A stretch of 57,767 nucleotides of DNA from an uncultured Gammaproteobacteria bacterium (lineage in GTDB: Bacteria > Pseudomonadota > Gammaproteobacteria > Arenicellales > JAANXG01): contig CAMYMN010000017.1 of assembly GCA_947259395.1 (NCBI GenBank), forward strand, positions 21,419 to 79,185, in the 5' to 3' direction. The notes beneath the pieces were generated by a model. It was not told the origin of the DNA. It did not search any database and worked only from the letters and a program-made list of their open reading frames with translations. The translations under genes and the position numbers were made by a program. Within the stretch, counting starts at the first letter, position 1; each line of letters begins with the position of its first letter. Below, in pieces: positions 29,292 to 38,827 of this stretch.

Positions 29292-30126
29292 GATCGCCTC
29301 CCCCGGCCAGTTCATCGCCGTGGATTATGCTCAACACCTTTTCCCGCACCTCGATGAAATCCGCGCTGGACTTTATCGCACGCGCGTCGCGGCAATCGAA
29401 GAAACGCTGTTGGAAATCGAGGTCGTAGGTATGGGTGATGCGGCCCGGCCGGGGTGACATCACCACCAACCGGGTAGCCATGAACAACGCCTCTTCGACG
29501 CTGTGGGTGATGAAGAAAATCATCTTGCCGGTCTCGCGCCAAACGTCGAGGATCAATTCCTGCAGGTTCTCCCGCGTCAACGCATCCAACGCGCCAAGAG
29601 GCTCATCCATGAGCAACATCGCCGGGTTACTGGTGAGCGCCCGCGCGATCCCGACGCGCTGCTGCATACCGCCGGATAACTGGTACACGGCGTGATGGTG
29701 AAAGTCCTCAAGACCCACCAGCGCAAGATATTTGCTCGCGGTCTCATTTCTTTCCGGTTTGGACATGCCCTGAAGCTTGAGCCCGAACTCGGCGTTTTCG
29801 AGCACCGTGAGCCACGGCAGCAGGGCATGCTTCTGAAACACCACGCCACGATCGGCGCCCGGTCCGGTGACCACGTGGTTGACCACACCCCGTTCCTTTC
29901 CGGGACCCTCGACCACCTCTTGATCGAGCGTGACACGACCCGCACTCGGGGCGATAAAGCCGGCCATCAGATTGAGCAATGTGGTCTTACCGCAGCCGGA
30001 GGCGCCGAGGGCAACGACAAAATCACCGTCGCTGATATCGATATTGATATTTTCCAGAGCGTGAACCTCCTCTCCTGGTTTGCGCCCCGGATAAACGACA
30101 GTTACACCATCTACCTGTAAACCCAT
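29284..30126 (-). CDS. tauB: TauB-like ABC transporter ATP-binding protein
   Basis: 280 aa. The Walker A is GASGCGKTT (near 38-46), the Q-loop [14 protein letters not shown], the ABC signature [15 protein letters not shown] and Walker [15 protein letters not shown], with the H-loop His in ITHSVEEAL. It supplies ATP-driven import through TauC. It begins 62 bp after the tauA stop, with a hairpin in that gap. Confidence 0.92.
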   Translation of the reverse strand: MGLQVDGVTVVYPGRKPGEEVHALENINIDISDGDFVVALGASGCGKTTLLNLMAGFIAPSAGRVTLDQEVVEGPGKERGVVNHVVTGPGADRGVVFQKHALLPWLTVLENAEFGLKLQGMSKPERNETASKYLALVGLEDFHHHAVYQLSGGMQQRVGIARALTSNPAMLLMDEPLGALDALTRENLQELILDVWRETGKMIFFITHSVEEALFMATRLVVMSPRPGRITHTYDLDFQQRFFDCRDARAIKSSADFIEVREKVLSIIHGDELAGGGDHV

Positions 30127-30157
30127 GGGTGTTCACCTTCGATTGGTAACAAAAGAA

Positions 30158-30179
30158 AGGGGTGACCGAAGTCACCCCT
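30158..30179 (-). terminator. Intrinsic terminator/attenuator between tauA and tauB
   Basis: Perfect 9-bp stem AGGGGTGAC / GTCACCCCT enclosing a TTCG tetraloop as read on the minus strand, followed downstream by TTCTTTTGTT. It sits just after the tauA stop and before tauB. A partial terminator here would give more binding protein than ATPase and permease, a common arrangement in ABC importers. Confidence 0.75.
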
Positions 30180-30188
30180 GAAACCGTG

Positions 30189-31211
30189 TTACATCTTGGA
30201 TGCCGCCTCTGCATAGCTCGCATTCACGAACGCGCCATAGTCCGGCTGCAGGGACGGTATCTTCTTTTGCTCCTTCAGAAACTCTGAGGTGAACTTCAGT
30301 GCACGCGCGGCGCCGCCATCTGCGCCACCACCCAGCCACGCGGGTGAAATCTGCTCTTGCAAAGTCGGAAAGCTGTACAAGGCCAGCACCCCGGGAACAT
30401 CTTCGGCTTTGCCACCCGCCATCTTGACGATCTTCTTGACCATATCGGAGTCTGGGGTCCAAGCACCGGGGTTACTGCGATAGGCCTCATCGGCCGCGGC
30501 GATGATGTTGACGAATTTGGCCATGAACTCGGCGTTTTCCTCGCCGAACTTACGGTCCACCACCAGCCCATCGAAGGTGCACTTGCCCCATTTACACAAC
30601 TGCCCGGACGTAATCAGCACCTTGCCATCTTGTTTGATGCGTCCAAGGGCGGGGTCCCACACGAATGCGGCATCGATGTCGCCCCGTTGCCAGGCGGCGG
30701 CAATGGCATTGGGCTGCATGTTCAGGATCCTGACGTCATTGGGGCTGATACCGAACTGCTCCATGGCGAACATCGTATGAAAGTGCGTGGTCGACACGAA
30801 CGGCACACCGAGTTTCTTGCCCTTGAGATCTTGCGGCGCAGTGATGCCGGAACCATTACGCACGACGAGGGCCTCTGCAGACGCAATGTCCTCGGTGACC
30901 CAGAACAACTGCATATCGACGCCGCGACTGACGCCGGCGGCGATCGGACTGGAGCCGGCCAAAGCAATGTGCACATCACCCGATGCCATGGCAGTGATCA
31001 CCTTGGCTCCGGAATCAAATTTGCGCCAGTTGATCTTATAACCGGTGGCCTTTTCGAATTCGCCATCGGCAATGGCTACCTTCCATGGGTTGTAAATAAG
31101 CTGATAGCCGACCGTCAGTTCTTTTGCTGCGAAGCTGGTGCCGGTTGCCAGTGCCCATAACAACATTGGCAAGCCAATACCACGAACGATGAATTTCACA
31201 AACTTGTTCAT
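30189..31211 (-). CDS. tauA: TauA-like periplasmic substrate-binding protein
   Basis: 340 aa from the ATG at 31211, preceded by GGAGGAGATG. Signal peptide about residues 1-29 (MNKFVKFIVRGIGLPMLLWALATGTSFAA). The mature part follows E. coli TauA closely in pattern: WRKFDSGAKVITAMASGDV, ALAGSSPIAAG, GVPFVSTTHFHTM and NMQPNAIAAAWQRGDIDAAFVWDPA. It binds taurine or a similar small sulfonate or amine in the periplasm; exact specificity is not decidable here. Confidence 0.92.
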   Translation of the reverse strand: MNKFVKFIVRGIGLPMLLWALATGTSFAAKELTVGYQLIYNPWKVAIADGEFEKATGYKINWRKFDSGAKVITAMASGDVHIALAGSSPIAAGVSRGVDMQLFWVTEDIASAEALVVRNGSGITAPQDLKGKKLGVPFVSTTHFHTMFAMEQFGISPNDVRILNMQPNAIAAAWQRGDIDAAFVWDPALGRIKQDGKVLITSGQLCKWGKCTFDGLVVDRKFGEENAEFMAKFVNIIAAADEAYRSNPGAWTPDSDMVKKIVKMAGGKAEDVPGVLALYSFPTLQEQISPAWLGGGADGGAARALKFTSEFLKEQKKIPSLQPDYGAFVNASYAEAASKM

Positions 31212-31324
31212 TAGACATCTCCTCCTAAGGTAGTTAAATGCGACATGCGCTTCCATCCGTAGTCGGCTTTCCTATTAGTTTTGCGCCGTGACAATTCGGC
31301 ATCTGTTATGCGCACACCGTCGCG

Positions 31325-32680
31325 CTACTGTACTACATATTCGCCAAGTACATCACGAAGTATTCCACACATCTCATCGATGTGGCGTTTCTCGGAGATC
31401 AATGGCGGTGCGAGAATACCCGCATCACCGGTGGTCTTGAGGTGCAGGCCGGCATCAAACAACCGCTTCTGCACCTCATGTCCGCGCGCCCCGGGTACAG
31501 AATCCGGCAACAGATCAAAACCGGCAATCAGTCCAAAGCCACGAACGTCGCTAACCACCGCTATTTCAGACAGGGTCAATACCGAGTCCAGAAAATAATC
31601 AGACAACTCTGCCGCACGCGCAAATAGATCTTCCCGCGCGTAGATATCCAGCGCCGCGAGGCTCGCGGCACATGCCGCCGGATGCGCCGAAAACGTATAC
31701 CCATGAAAAAGCTCTACCGCACCGCGCGGTGCCGCTTCGACAATGGTGTGGTACACATCTTCGCGCACCGCCACAGCGCCCATGGGCTGCGCACCGTTGG
31801 TGATCGCTTTGGCCATGGTCATGACATCGGGGGTCACGCCAAAACTTTGCGCACCGAACGCCTTTCCGGTGCGTCCGAAGCCGCAGATCACCTCATCAAA
31901 CACCAACAAGATGCGGTGTTCATCACAAATCTCCCGGATGCGCTGTAAATAGCCTTTGGGCGGCACCAACACCCCGGTTGAGCCCGCAATCGGCTCGATG
32001 AAACACGCGGCAATATTGCCGCCACCGTAAAGATCCACCAGGCGTTGCAGGTCTTCGGCAAGCTCGACGCCGTGATCAGGCTGGCCTGTGACGAAACGAT
32101 GCTCCGGTAACCACGTGTGCCTCAGGTGCACCACCCCCGGCAGGCTGGGACCGAATGACTCTCTATTTTTGACCATGCCGCTCAGCGAGGTGCCGCCGAG
32201 ATTGACGCCGTGGTAAGCCCGCTCCCGCGACACGAACATGTAGCGTTGCCCGTCGCCGCGGGCCCGATGGTAAGCCGAACAGATCTTCATCGCGGTGTCG
32301 ATCGCCTCGGACCCGGAATTTACGAAGAACACGCGGTTGAGGTCCGCCGGAGTCAACCCGGCTATGCGTTGCGCTAGCTCAAACGACAACGGGTGGCTGC
32401 GCAGGAAAGAGGGCGTGTAGTCCAGTTCGTTGAGCTGCCGGGCGACCGCCTCGGATATTTCCGCGCGGCAATGGCCGGCGGCGCAAGTGAACAATCCGGA
32501 ACAACCATCTAAAATCTTGTCCCCTTTGTGGTTCCAGAAATACATGCCTTCGGCCCGGACAAACAATCTCGGATCGTTTTTGAACTCACGGTTACCGGTA
32601 AACGGCAACCAGTGATGCTGCAGCGCATCGGGCGCCGCGATCGGGCTGTGATCATCTACCACACGTTTTGCCTTACCCAT
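31325..32680 (-). CDS. Class III omega-aminotransferase (beta-alanine/taurine:pyruvate type)
   Basis: 451 aa from the ATG at 32680, with GGAG upstream; an in-frame GTG lies at 32695. PLP enzyme with FFVNSGSEAIDTAMKICSAY, the family motif LLVFDEVICGFGRTG, and the PLP lysine in TMAKAITNGAQPMG. The N-terminal HHWLPFTGNREFKNDPR and HGYTFSAHPAACAA resemble omega-amino-acid:pyruvate aminotransferases. It would transfer the amino group of a terminal amine such as beta-alanine, hypotaurine or taurine to pyruvate, giving a semialdehyde and alanine. It is 113 bp upstream of tauA on the same strand. Confidence 0.88.
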   Translation of the reverse strand: MGKAKRVVDDHSPIAAPDALQHHWLPFTGNREFKNDPRLFVRAEGMYFWNHKGDKILDGCSGLFTCAAGHCRAEISEAVARQLNELDYTPSFLRSHPLSFELAQRIAGLTPADLNRVFFVNSGSEAIDTAMKICSAYHRARGDGQRYMFVSRERAYHGVNLGGTSLSGMVKNRESFGPSLPGVVHLRHTWLPEHRFVTGQPDHGVELAEDLQRLVDLYGGGNIAACFIEPIAGSTGVLVPPKGYLQRIREICDEHRILLVFDEVICGFGRTGKAFGAQSFGVTPDVMTMAKAITNGAQPMGAVAVREDVYHTIVEAAPRGAVELFHGYTFSAHPAACAASLAALDIYAREDLFARAAELSDYFLDSVLTLSEIAVVSDVRGFGLIAGFDLLPDSVPGARGHEVQKRLFDAGLHLKTTGDAGILAPPLISEKRHIDEMCGILRDVLGEYVVQ

Positions 32681-32941
32681 CGACCTGCACTCCACGGCTG
32701 AATCTGCCTATGCAGCGCAAGCCTACACTCTGAGACTGGCCACGGATAGGGCCCGGCGGACCGCTAGTTGCGCCCGTTCATGAAAAAAACTCCGTTTACC
32801 GGGGTCGCCCGGCGGCGGCCGTCATAACGCGATTGGGCTCGACAAAACTCTTCGCGTCTTGGAAGATAAAACCAGCCGCCCTTTGGGGCGCTCGGTGTTG
32901 TTAACCAACCCATAGATGACTCTACGTGCGGGAGGTGGACC

Positions 32942-34063
32942 TTGTTAATCGGCGTTCCAAAGGAAATCAAAGACCATGAATACCGGGTCGGCCTGGCGCC
33001 AGCCGGAGTTCGCGAGGCGGTGCACCATGGCCATCGAGTCATAGTTGAACACGACGCGGGAGTGGGCATTGGGGTCACCGATGCCGAGTATGAGACCGCC
33101 GGTGCCACCATTACGCACGCGGCCGCGGAGATCTTTGCGCAAGCCGAGTTGGTCGTCAAAGTGAAGGAACCACAATCCGGCGAACGGGTGATGTTGCGCG
33201 CGGATCAAATACTGTTTACTTATCTGCACCTGGCTCCGGACCCAGAGCAAACCAAAGACCTGGTGGCGAGCGACGCGGTATGCATCGCCTACGAGACGGT
33301 GACCTCGCCCCATGGTGGGCTGCCGCTGTTGGCGCCGATGTCCGAAGTCGCCGGCCGCATGGCGATCCAAGCGGGCGCCTATTGCCTCGAACATCCCCAC
33401 GGCGGGCTTGGAATGCTGTTGGGTGGCGTACCCGGTGTGGATCCGGCCAAGGTCGTGATTCTGGGCGGCGGCGTGGTCGGAACCCACGCCGCCCATATCG
33501 CGGTGGGCATGGGGGCAGACGTTTGGGTCCTCGACCGTAATCCAGACGTATTGACGACCCACTGGCGCCAGTTCGGGCGCTCGACGAACACGGTGTTCGC
33601 CACCCGGGACTCTATCGAGCGGCACGTGCTCATGGCCGAATTGGTGGTGGGCGGCGTTCTGGTTCCCGGCGCCGCGGCGCCGAAGCTGGTCAGCGCCGAC
33701 ACCCTCCGGCAGATGAAACCCGGCGCCGTGGTGGTGGACGTGGCGATCGATCAGGGGGGGTGTTTCGAGACATCGCGGCCGACGACCCATGCCGAACCCA
33801 CCTACGTCGTCGATGACGTCGTCCACTACTGCGTGACCAATATGCCGGGGGGTGTGCCGCGCACCTCCACGTTTGCGCTCAACAACGTCACCCTGCCCCA
33901 TGTGATCACACTCGCGGATAAGGGCTACAAGAAAGCGCTGATTGACGATCCACATCTGCGCAATGGTCTCAACGTCATCCACGGCCACGTGACCTGTAAA
34001 GAGGTGGCCCATGATCTGGATTATGAGTACCGGGATCCGATGGAGATATTGCAAGCTAACTAA
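32942..34063 (+). CDS. ald: Ald, alanine dehydrogenase
   Basis: 373 aa with TTG start and GGGAGGTGG just upstream. NAD-dependent oxidative deamination of L-alanine to pyruvate and ammonium. The N-terminal [18 protein letters not shown], Lys in VVKVKEPQ, catalytic His in [11 protein letters not shown], the NAD motif [14 protein letters not shown] (near 171) and [19 protein letters not shown] identify it. It is transcribed away from the aminotransferase, whose alanine product it would recycle to pyruvate. Confidence 0.96.
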   Translation: MLIGVPKEIKDHEYRVGLAPAGVREAVHHGHRVIVEHDAGVGIGVTDAEYETAGATITHAAAEIFAQAELVVKVKEPQSGERVMLRADQILFTYLHLAPDPEQTKDLVASDAVCIAYETVTSPHGGLPLLAPMSEVAGRMAIQAGAYCLEHPHGGLGMLLGGVPGVDPAKVVILGGGVVGTHAAHIAVGMGADVWVLDRNPDVLTTHWRQFGRSTNTVFATRDSIERHVLMAELVVGGVLVPGAAAPKLVSADTLRQMKPGAVVVDVAIDQGGCFETSRPTTHAEPTYVVDDVVHYCVTNMPGGVPRTSTFALNNVTLPHVITLADKGYKKALIDDPHLRNGLNVIHGHVTCKEVAHDLDYEYRDPMEILQAN

Positions 34064-34301
34064 GAATCGGCGCGATCCAAGTCCAGCCTGTGGGCCACAC
34101 ACGCGGCGCCCAAGCGTCGCATGTATGCTCTATGACAACGCCGCGCATTACTCGATAAACACATCTGCAATCAATGAGATGGATACCATGCTGCGGGTGG
34201 CGCGCAGACCCGAGCCGGAATTTCGATCAGCGGGGACGCGACGGTCAATCTTGTCTACAATGGTCACGCCCAGAACCAATGACCATCCCGGGAGATCATA
34301 G

Positions 34302-35822
34302 ATGACAGCGAAACTGAAGCCGTTTGCGTTACATCATTTCATCAATGGCAACAAGGTCGCGGGACAAAGCGGCCGTGCCGGCGACGTGTACAATCCGGCG
34401 ACCGGGGAGGTCGCTAAGCATGCGCCGTTTGCCAACGCGGATGAAGTGCGAAGTGCCATTAGCGCCGCGGTCGACGCTTTTGCGGGCTGGTCGCAGACAC
34501 CGCCCGCCCAGCGGGCACAAGTCATGTTCGCATACCGGGATCTGGTGAAGAAAAATATTCAGGAACTGGGGGAGATCGTATCCAGTGAACATGGCAAGAC
34601 TATCGAAGACGCCAAGGGATCGATCACGCGCGGCGTGGAGGTGGTCGAATTCGCTTGCGGTATCCCACAACTACTCAAAGGTGAATATACCCAGGCCGTA
34701 GCCACCAATGTCGATAGTTATTCGGTCCGCCAGCCGGTAGGGGTGTGTGCCGGTATCACGCCGTTCAACTTTCCAGCCATGGTGCCGATGTGGATGTTTC
34801 CGGTCGCCATCGCATGCGGCAACAGCTTTGTACTCAAGCCCTCCGAAAAGGACCCGTCTTGTTCTCTGCGCATGGCCGAGTTGATGCAACAGGCGGGGCT
34901 TCCGGACGGCGTACTGAACGTGGTCATCGGCGACAAGGAAGCGGTGGACGCGCTATTGACCGACCCGCGGGTCGCTGCGGTGAGCTTTGTCGGCTCCACG
35001 CCGGTCGGCGAGTACATCTACCGCACCGGCTGCGCCCATGGGAAACGCGTTCAGGCCTTGTGCGGGGCAAAAAACCACATGGTGGTCATGCCTGACGCGG
35101 ACATGGAACAAGTGACCGACGCGGTGATGGGATCGGCGTTTGGATCGGCGGGTGAACGCTGTATGGCGATCTCGGTAGTGGTCGCGGTGGGCGATGATAC
35201 CGCCGACGAGTTGATCGATCGCTTGGCGCCCCGTGTTCGCGACCTCAAGATTGGTCCATATACGGACGAGTCGGCGGAGATGGGTCCGTTGGTCACCCCC
35301 GAACACCAACAGAAGGTGCGCAATTACGTCGACATCGGCGTGGACGAAGGTGCCAATCTGGTCGTCGATGGCCGGAATGTCGTGGTCGATGGTCATGAAA
35401 ACGGCGCGTTCCTCGGCGGCTGCCTGTTCGACGATGTCAAACCCGCAATGAAGATCTACAAGGAAGAAATATTCGGTCCGGTGCTGAGCGTGGTACGGGC
35501 CGAAGACTATGCGCAGGCGGTGAAGCTGGTCAACGAGCACGAATACGGCAACGGCGCCGCTATATTCACCCGAGACGGCGATTGCGCTCGGGATTTCACC
35601 GCGCGAATCAGGATCGGCATGGTCGGTGTGAACGTGCCGATACCAGTGCCCGTGGCCTATCACAGCTTTGGCGGCTGGAAGCGTTCGCTGTTTGGCGATC
35701 ACTTTATACACGGACCCGAGGGGGTGCGGTTTTACACGCGCATGAAGACCATCACCGCGAGATGGCCGTCGGGTATCAAGGACGGCGCGGTGTTTCATTT
35801 CAAGGCGGGCGGCGAGCACTGA
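34302..35822 (+). CDS. mmsA: MmsA-like CoA-acylating (methyl)malonate-semialdehyde dehydrogenase
   Basis: 506 aa. Aldehyde dehydrogenase family, MMSDH branch. ITPFNFPAMVPMWMFPVAIACGN, SFVGSTPVGEYIY and the catalytic Cys in GSAGERCMAISV are characteristic, and PVPVAYHSFGGWKRSLFGD is the usual C-terminal segment. Such enzymes convert malonate or methylmalonate semialdehyde and CoA to acetyl- or propionyl-CoA, CO2 and NADH. With the aminotransferase it would take beta-alanine to acetyl-CoA; another aldehyde is possible in the taurine context. Confidence 0.93.
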   Translation: MTAKLKPFALHHFINGNKVAGQSGRAGDVYNPATGEVAKHAPFANADEVRSAISAAVDAFAGWSQTPPAQRAQVMFAYRDLVKKNIQELGEIVSSEHGKTIEDAKGSITRGVEVVEFACGIPQLLKGEYTQAVATNVDSYSVRQPVGVCAGITPFNFPAMVPMWMFPVAIACGNSFVLKPSEKDPSCSLRMAELMQQAGLPDGVLNVVIGDKEAVDALLTDPRVAAVSFVGSTPVGEYIYRTGCAHGKRVQALCGAKNHMVVMPDADMEQVTDAVMGSAFGSAGERCMAISVVVAVGDDTADELIDRLAPRVRDLKIGPYTDESAEMGPLVTPEHQQKVRNYVDIGVDEGANLVVDGRNVVVDGHENGAFLGGCLFDDVKPAMKIYKEEIFGPVLSVVRAEDYAQAVKLVNEHEYGNGAAIFTRDGDCARDFTARIRIGMVGVNVPIPVPVAYHSFGGWKRSLFGDHFIHGPEGVRFYTRMKTITARWPSGIKDGAVFHFKAGGEH

Positions 35823-36122
35823 TTAACGCGAATAAACAGCCGCACAATTAGGAGCAACGATTCTTTGTTGCATCATCCACGCGTGCTAGTCATTCGAAAG
35901 GATCAGTGACGGCGGTGGTGGGCACGCGCAATGCCAGCGTGTAAAATTTTGTTTCCGTCTGCGATGGGCGTTTGCACACCGTGAGCGATGTGTTTTAATC
36001 ACCGTGCGCGGTTCGAGTTATTCCATCCGTAAACCACACCCATCTGTTAGGTTAGAATATCGCACCTACATGCACCGCGAATCTTATGCCGGACCGAAAT
36101 TGACAAGAGGAAGATAAAAGAG
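35823..36122. other. Intergenic region upstream of OmpA-like gene (300 bp)
   Basis: AT-richer than its neighbours, with no gene. It probably holds the mmsA transcript end and the promoter of the OmpA-like gene; AGAGGAAGA (about 36105-36113) and AAAGAG are purine-rich tracts ahead of the ATG. No hairpin with a T tract is evident. Confidence 0.5.
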
Positions 36123-37073
36123 ATGAGAAAGTTAGGCGTATTGGGATCTGCAATCCTCATGAGTATTTATGTCCATTCTGCTTGGGCCGGGTCCGCGGGT
36201 AATGTTTACCTAGGTTTGGGAGCCAGCGCGCTGGCGTTGGATAATTCCCGGGTGGTTGATATTCCAACCAGCTCTCCCGGTCACTCATCCAAGATGTTCA
36301 ACGGAATCCTTGGATATCAGTTCAACCATCAGTGGGCGCTAGACCTGACACTGGGAACCGATTTCAGCGGTGAAGTGGGTACTGACCAAGCGCAGATAAA
36401 TGGTTATCGGTTTTTTGGCGTCAACAAGTGGAAACCCTACCTCTCGGCCGGAGTCAGTGCCTTTGACGTCGAAAACGCTACTGACAGCAGCACGCAGCAG
36501 ATTCAGGGCGGTTTCGGAGTGTCGGGAGATCTATCGAATAACCTCGAACTGCGTTTGGGATACCAGGTTTTTGCCGACCTGGGCGATGAGTCAAATACCG
36601 ATAAGGCGATAGGGTTGACTCTCAACTGGCATTTGCGAAAACCCAAAGCTGTGGCTGTATCGCAGCCTGTGCCGGTGGCGCAACCCGAGTCTGCCCCTCG
36701 GCAGAAACAGGTGGTTGATACCTATGAACTTGTGGTGGAGTTTGACTTTGACAAGTATGACATCAGAAAAGTCTATACACCGCAGTTTGAAGAAATCGCG
36801 AAAGTTCTTAACGAGAGCCCGGATATCAGTATGACTATTGAAGGACATACTGATTGGATCGGTAGCGAAAAGTACAACCAAGGGTTATCGCAGCGCCGCG
36901 CTAATGCGGTGAAGAACAAGTTCATTCAAGACTACGGCATCGAGCGGAGTCGCATCAGTACGGTGGGATATGGTGAGACCCGACCAATTGCAGACAACAA
37001 TACCACTGCGGGTCGACAAAGAAACCGGCGAGCCATCTCCGTAATCTTAAGACCACGTATAGGGACGCAGTAA
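36123..37073 (+). CDS. OmpA-family outer-membrane protein
   Basis: 316 aa. Signal peptide 1-22 (cleavage after SAWA), then a beta-barrel of about 150 residues with alternating hydrophobic strands (VYLGLGASALAL, LGYQFNHQWALDLTLG, LELRLGYQVFADLGD). A Pro/Gln-rich linker (AVSQPVPVAQPESAPRQ) leads to a C-terminal OmpA peptidoglycan-binding domain with EFDFDKYDI, IEGHTDWIGSEKYNQGLSQRRANAV and GYGETRPIADN. It probably links the outer membrane to the cell wall. Confidence 0.92.
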   Translation: MRKLGVLGSAILMSIYVHSAWAGSAGNVYLGLGASALALDNSRVVDIPTSSPGHSSKMFNGILGYQFNHQWALDLTLGTDFSGEVGTDQAQINGYRFFGVNKWKPYLSAGVSAFDVENATDSSTQQIQGGFGVSGDLSNNLELRLGYQVFADLGDESNTDKAIGLTLNWHLRKPKAVAVSQPVPVAQPESAPRQKQVVDTYELVVEFDFDKYDIRKVYTPQFEEIAKVLNESPDISMTIEGHTDWIGSEKYNQGLSQRRANAVKNKFIQDYGIERSRISTVGYGETRPIADNNTTAGRQRNRRAISVILRPRIGTQ

Positions 37074-37314
37074 CCGCGAGACACATTACTGCACGTTGCA
37101 GCGAGGACCCCAGCGCCGGGGGGATGGCATCAAGCATGCATGGAGACAGGCACTCGATTCGACTCGCCATCCATGCAAAACGGCTGGCCACTACTCGTGG
37201 ATTCGACCAACAGAGGCGGTTATTCTTCCTATACCTTGTTGACGATGCACGTTCGCCCCGAAGACACAGGAGGCTGCCAGATGGAACCGCTCGATCGTGT
37301 ACACGCCTTGTTAT

Positions 37315-37725
37315 TCAGACCGTGGGCCATACGACTACCACTAGAAAGTGCGCGACTGGAAACAGCGCGACCAGCAGAATGATCCAGTAAAAGCGCTTCG
37401 CGGCCCAGTCGTGACGATTACGCCGAATCTTAACGACTGCAAGGATCCAGATTGCCAGCAGACCCAGTAGTAGCGCGGGAAGGATGATCATGGCTGCCCA
37501 GGCGTCGAAGCCGCTCAGATCGAGCATGCCATAGTACACAGAGATCAGTCCCAGTAAGGTGACGATGAGCAGAATCCGCAAGGAAATCGCGCGCGGGTTG
37601 CTCATAAAGAATAGCCGGGCGCGTTTGAACAGGTTGGCCCGGATAAGGATGATCACGGCAAGCGCGATTGCGCCGACCCACCAGTATTCCCTGACAAAAG
37701 CCAACAACGACCATTGCGCCGACAT
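37315..37725 (-). CDS. Small polytopic membrane protein, unknown
   Basis: 136 aa with four hydrophobic helices (about 11-27, 46-67, 77-98 and 112-134), interrupted by basic loops (KRAR, KIRRNRHD). Positive charges alternate as expected for an inner-membrane protein. No family recognised. It is convergent with the OmpA-like gene across a 241-bp gap. Confidence 0.65.
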   Translation of the reverse strand: MSAQWSLLAFVREYWWVGAIALAVIILIRANLFKRARLFFMSNPRAISLRILLIVTLLGLISVYYGMLDLSGFDAWAAMIILPALLLGLLAIWILAVVKIRRNRHDWAAKRFYWIILLVALFPVAHFLVVVVWPTV

Positions 37726-38166
37726 GTGTTATCCCGCCAGTGTATTGAGTCAATGACCGGGCGTTTACGTCATTGAGTCTAGCAGCCTCTCGGAATCAGG
37801 CGGGCGATTAGCTCTGTTCTCATTTTACTGACCGCAGAATATGCCGTTGGCGGGATCAATCTGTGGCATCGGTGTCTACGATTACGGTCGACACGATGGC
37901 TGCGAACCCTGTTGCTGCCTGTTGTGTGATCGCCTGGAGGAGACAGGCTCTGTCCTGGCGACTTACGAGGAACATCGCCGCATTTGTTGTCGAACGAAAA
38001 GGAAATGAATATGATTCGCACCTCTCGGAACAGTTTGAAGTGTTGCGGGTAGCAGTTTCGACGTAAGCACACGACGTCTTGGTGTGTGACAGATATCGTC
38101 TACACAACAAATTCTCTGCTGGTACTGCCAATTAACTCATGAAGTTAATGTAGGAATTCTTTGGAG
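37726..38166. other. Gene-poor stretch (441 bp) upstream of cytochrome-nqr operon
   Basis: No supported gene; overlapping short frames on both strands look accidental. The 3' part is AT-rich and ends in TAGGAATTC, the ribosome-binding site of the cytochrome gene. The promoter of the cytochrome-nqr operon is expected here. Confidence 0.5.
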
Positions 38167-38796
38167 ATGGAAAACGTTTCGACGACTACCAAACGCGCTG
38201 GACAATACATGCCATCTGTTTGCCTGATGTTTGCGGTAGTCATCTCAATGGCGCAAGTGGTGGAGTCTAAACGCGAACCCATATATACCGACAAGGGCAC
38301 CAAAGCCTGTTTGGTGTGCCACTCCGGGGAGAAGATCCGTACTGTTCAAACCGGCGTGCATGGTGAGATTAATCCGATGGCTAAGCACGGTTGTGAGGAT
38401 TGTCACGGCCCCGGCAGTTTCCATGTGTCCCGGGCGCATGGCGGTAAGGGCTTCCCGTCCATGGTCCTGTTCAGTAGGGATGCCAATTCCTCGTCACGGG
38501 ACGACCAGGTTCGCGCCTGCCTTAGTTGCCATACGCAGGAAGCGGGGGGTATAAAACCGGTCGTGTTTCTCGGCAGCGCGCATGACACGCCCTTGGTAAG
38601 TTGCCCGACCTGTCATTCGATTCATACCGACTCGGATCGCATGGCAGACCAGGCCCAGCAGACCACGACGTGCTATGGCTGCCATTCCGACAAAAAAGCC
38701 GAGCATCCCCGTTTTAAGGGCACGACGATCACGTTCGATGATCTGAAATGCTCGACCTGTCACAATGTGCACAAGCTCGTGGCAGACGGCCAGTGA
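38167..38796 (+). CDS. Six-haem c-type cytochrome linked to nqr
   Basis: 209 aa from the ATG at 38167 (a TTG at 38161 is also well placed after AGGA). An N-terminal hydrophobic segment (PSVCLMFAVVISMAQVVES, 16-34) serves as signal or anchor. Six CxxCH haem sites are visible at residues 48-52, 76-80, 118-122, 146-150, 169-173 and 195-199. Spacing and segments such as HGCEDCHGPGSFHVSRAHGG and SCPTCHSIHTDSD resemble DmsE/MtrA-type multihaem cytochromes, but this is shorter than the decahaem forms. It ends 31 bp before nqrA on the same strand, so a periplasmic electron-transfer role alongside Nqr is likely. Confidence 0.88.
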   Translation: MENVSTTTKRAGQYMPSVCLMFAVVISMAQVVESKREPIYTDKGTKACLVCHSGEKIRTVQTGVHGEINPMAKHGCEDCHGPGSFHVSRAHGGKGFPSMVLFSRDANSSSRDDQVRACLSCHTQEAGGIKPVVFLGSAHDTPLVSCPTCHSIHTDSDRMADQAQQTTTCYGCHSDKKAEHPRFKGTTITFDDLKCSTCHNVHKLVADGQ

Positions 38797-38827
38797 CTGA
38801 CTCCACCTAGCTGCCGGACGCTTATCG

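Noticed and set aside
32700-32941. Riboswitch search between the aminotransferase and ald
   Set aside because: No recognisable glycine or other riboswitch core was seen; the gap only shows room for two divergent promoters.
32945-34102. 385-codon minus-strand frame opposite ald
   Set aside because: Lies entirely antisense to a clear alanine dehydrogenase gene; its His-rich translation has no family signature and is typical of GC-rich shadow frames.
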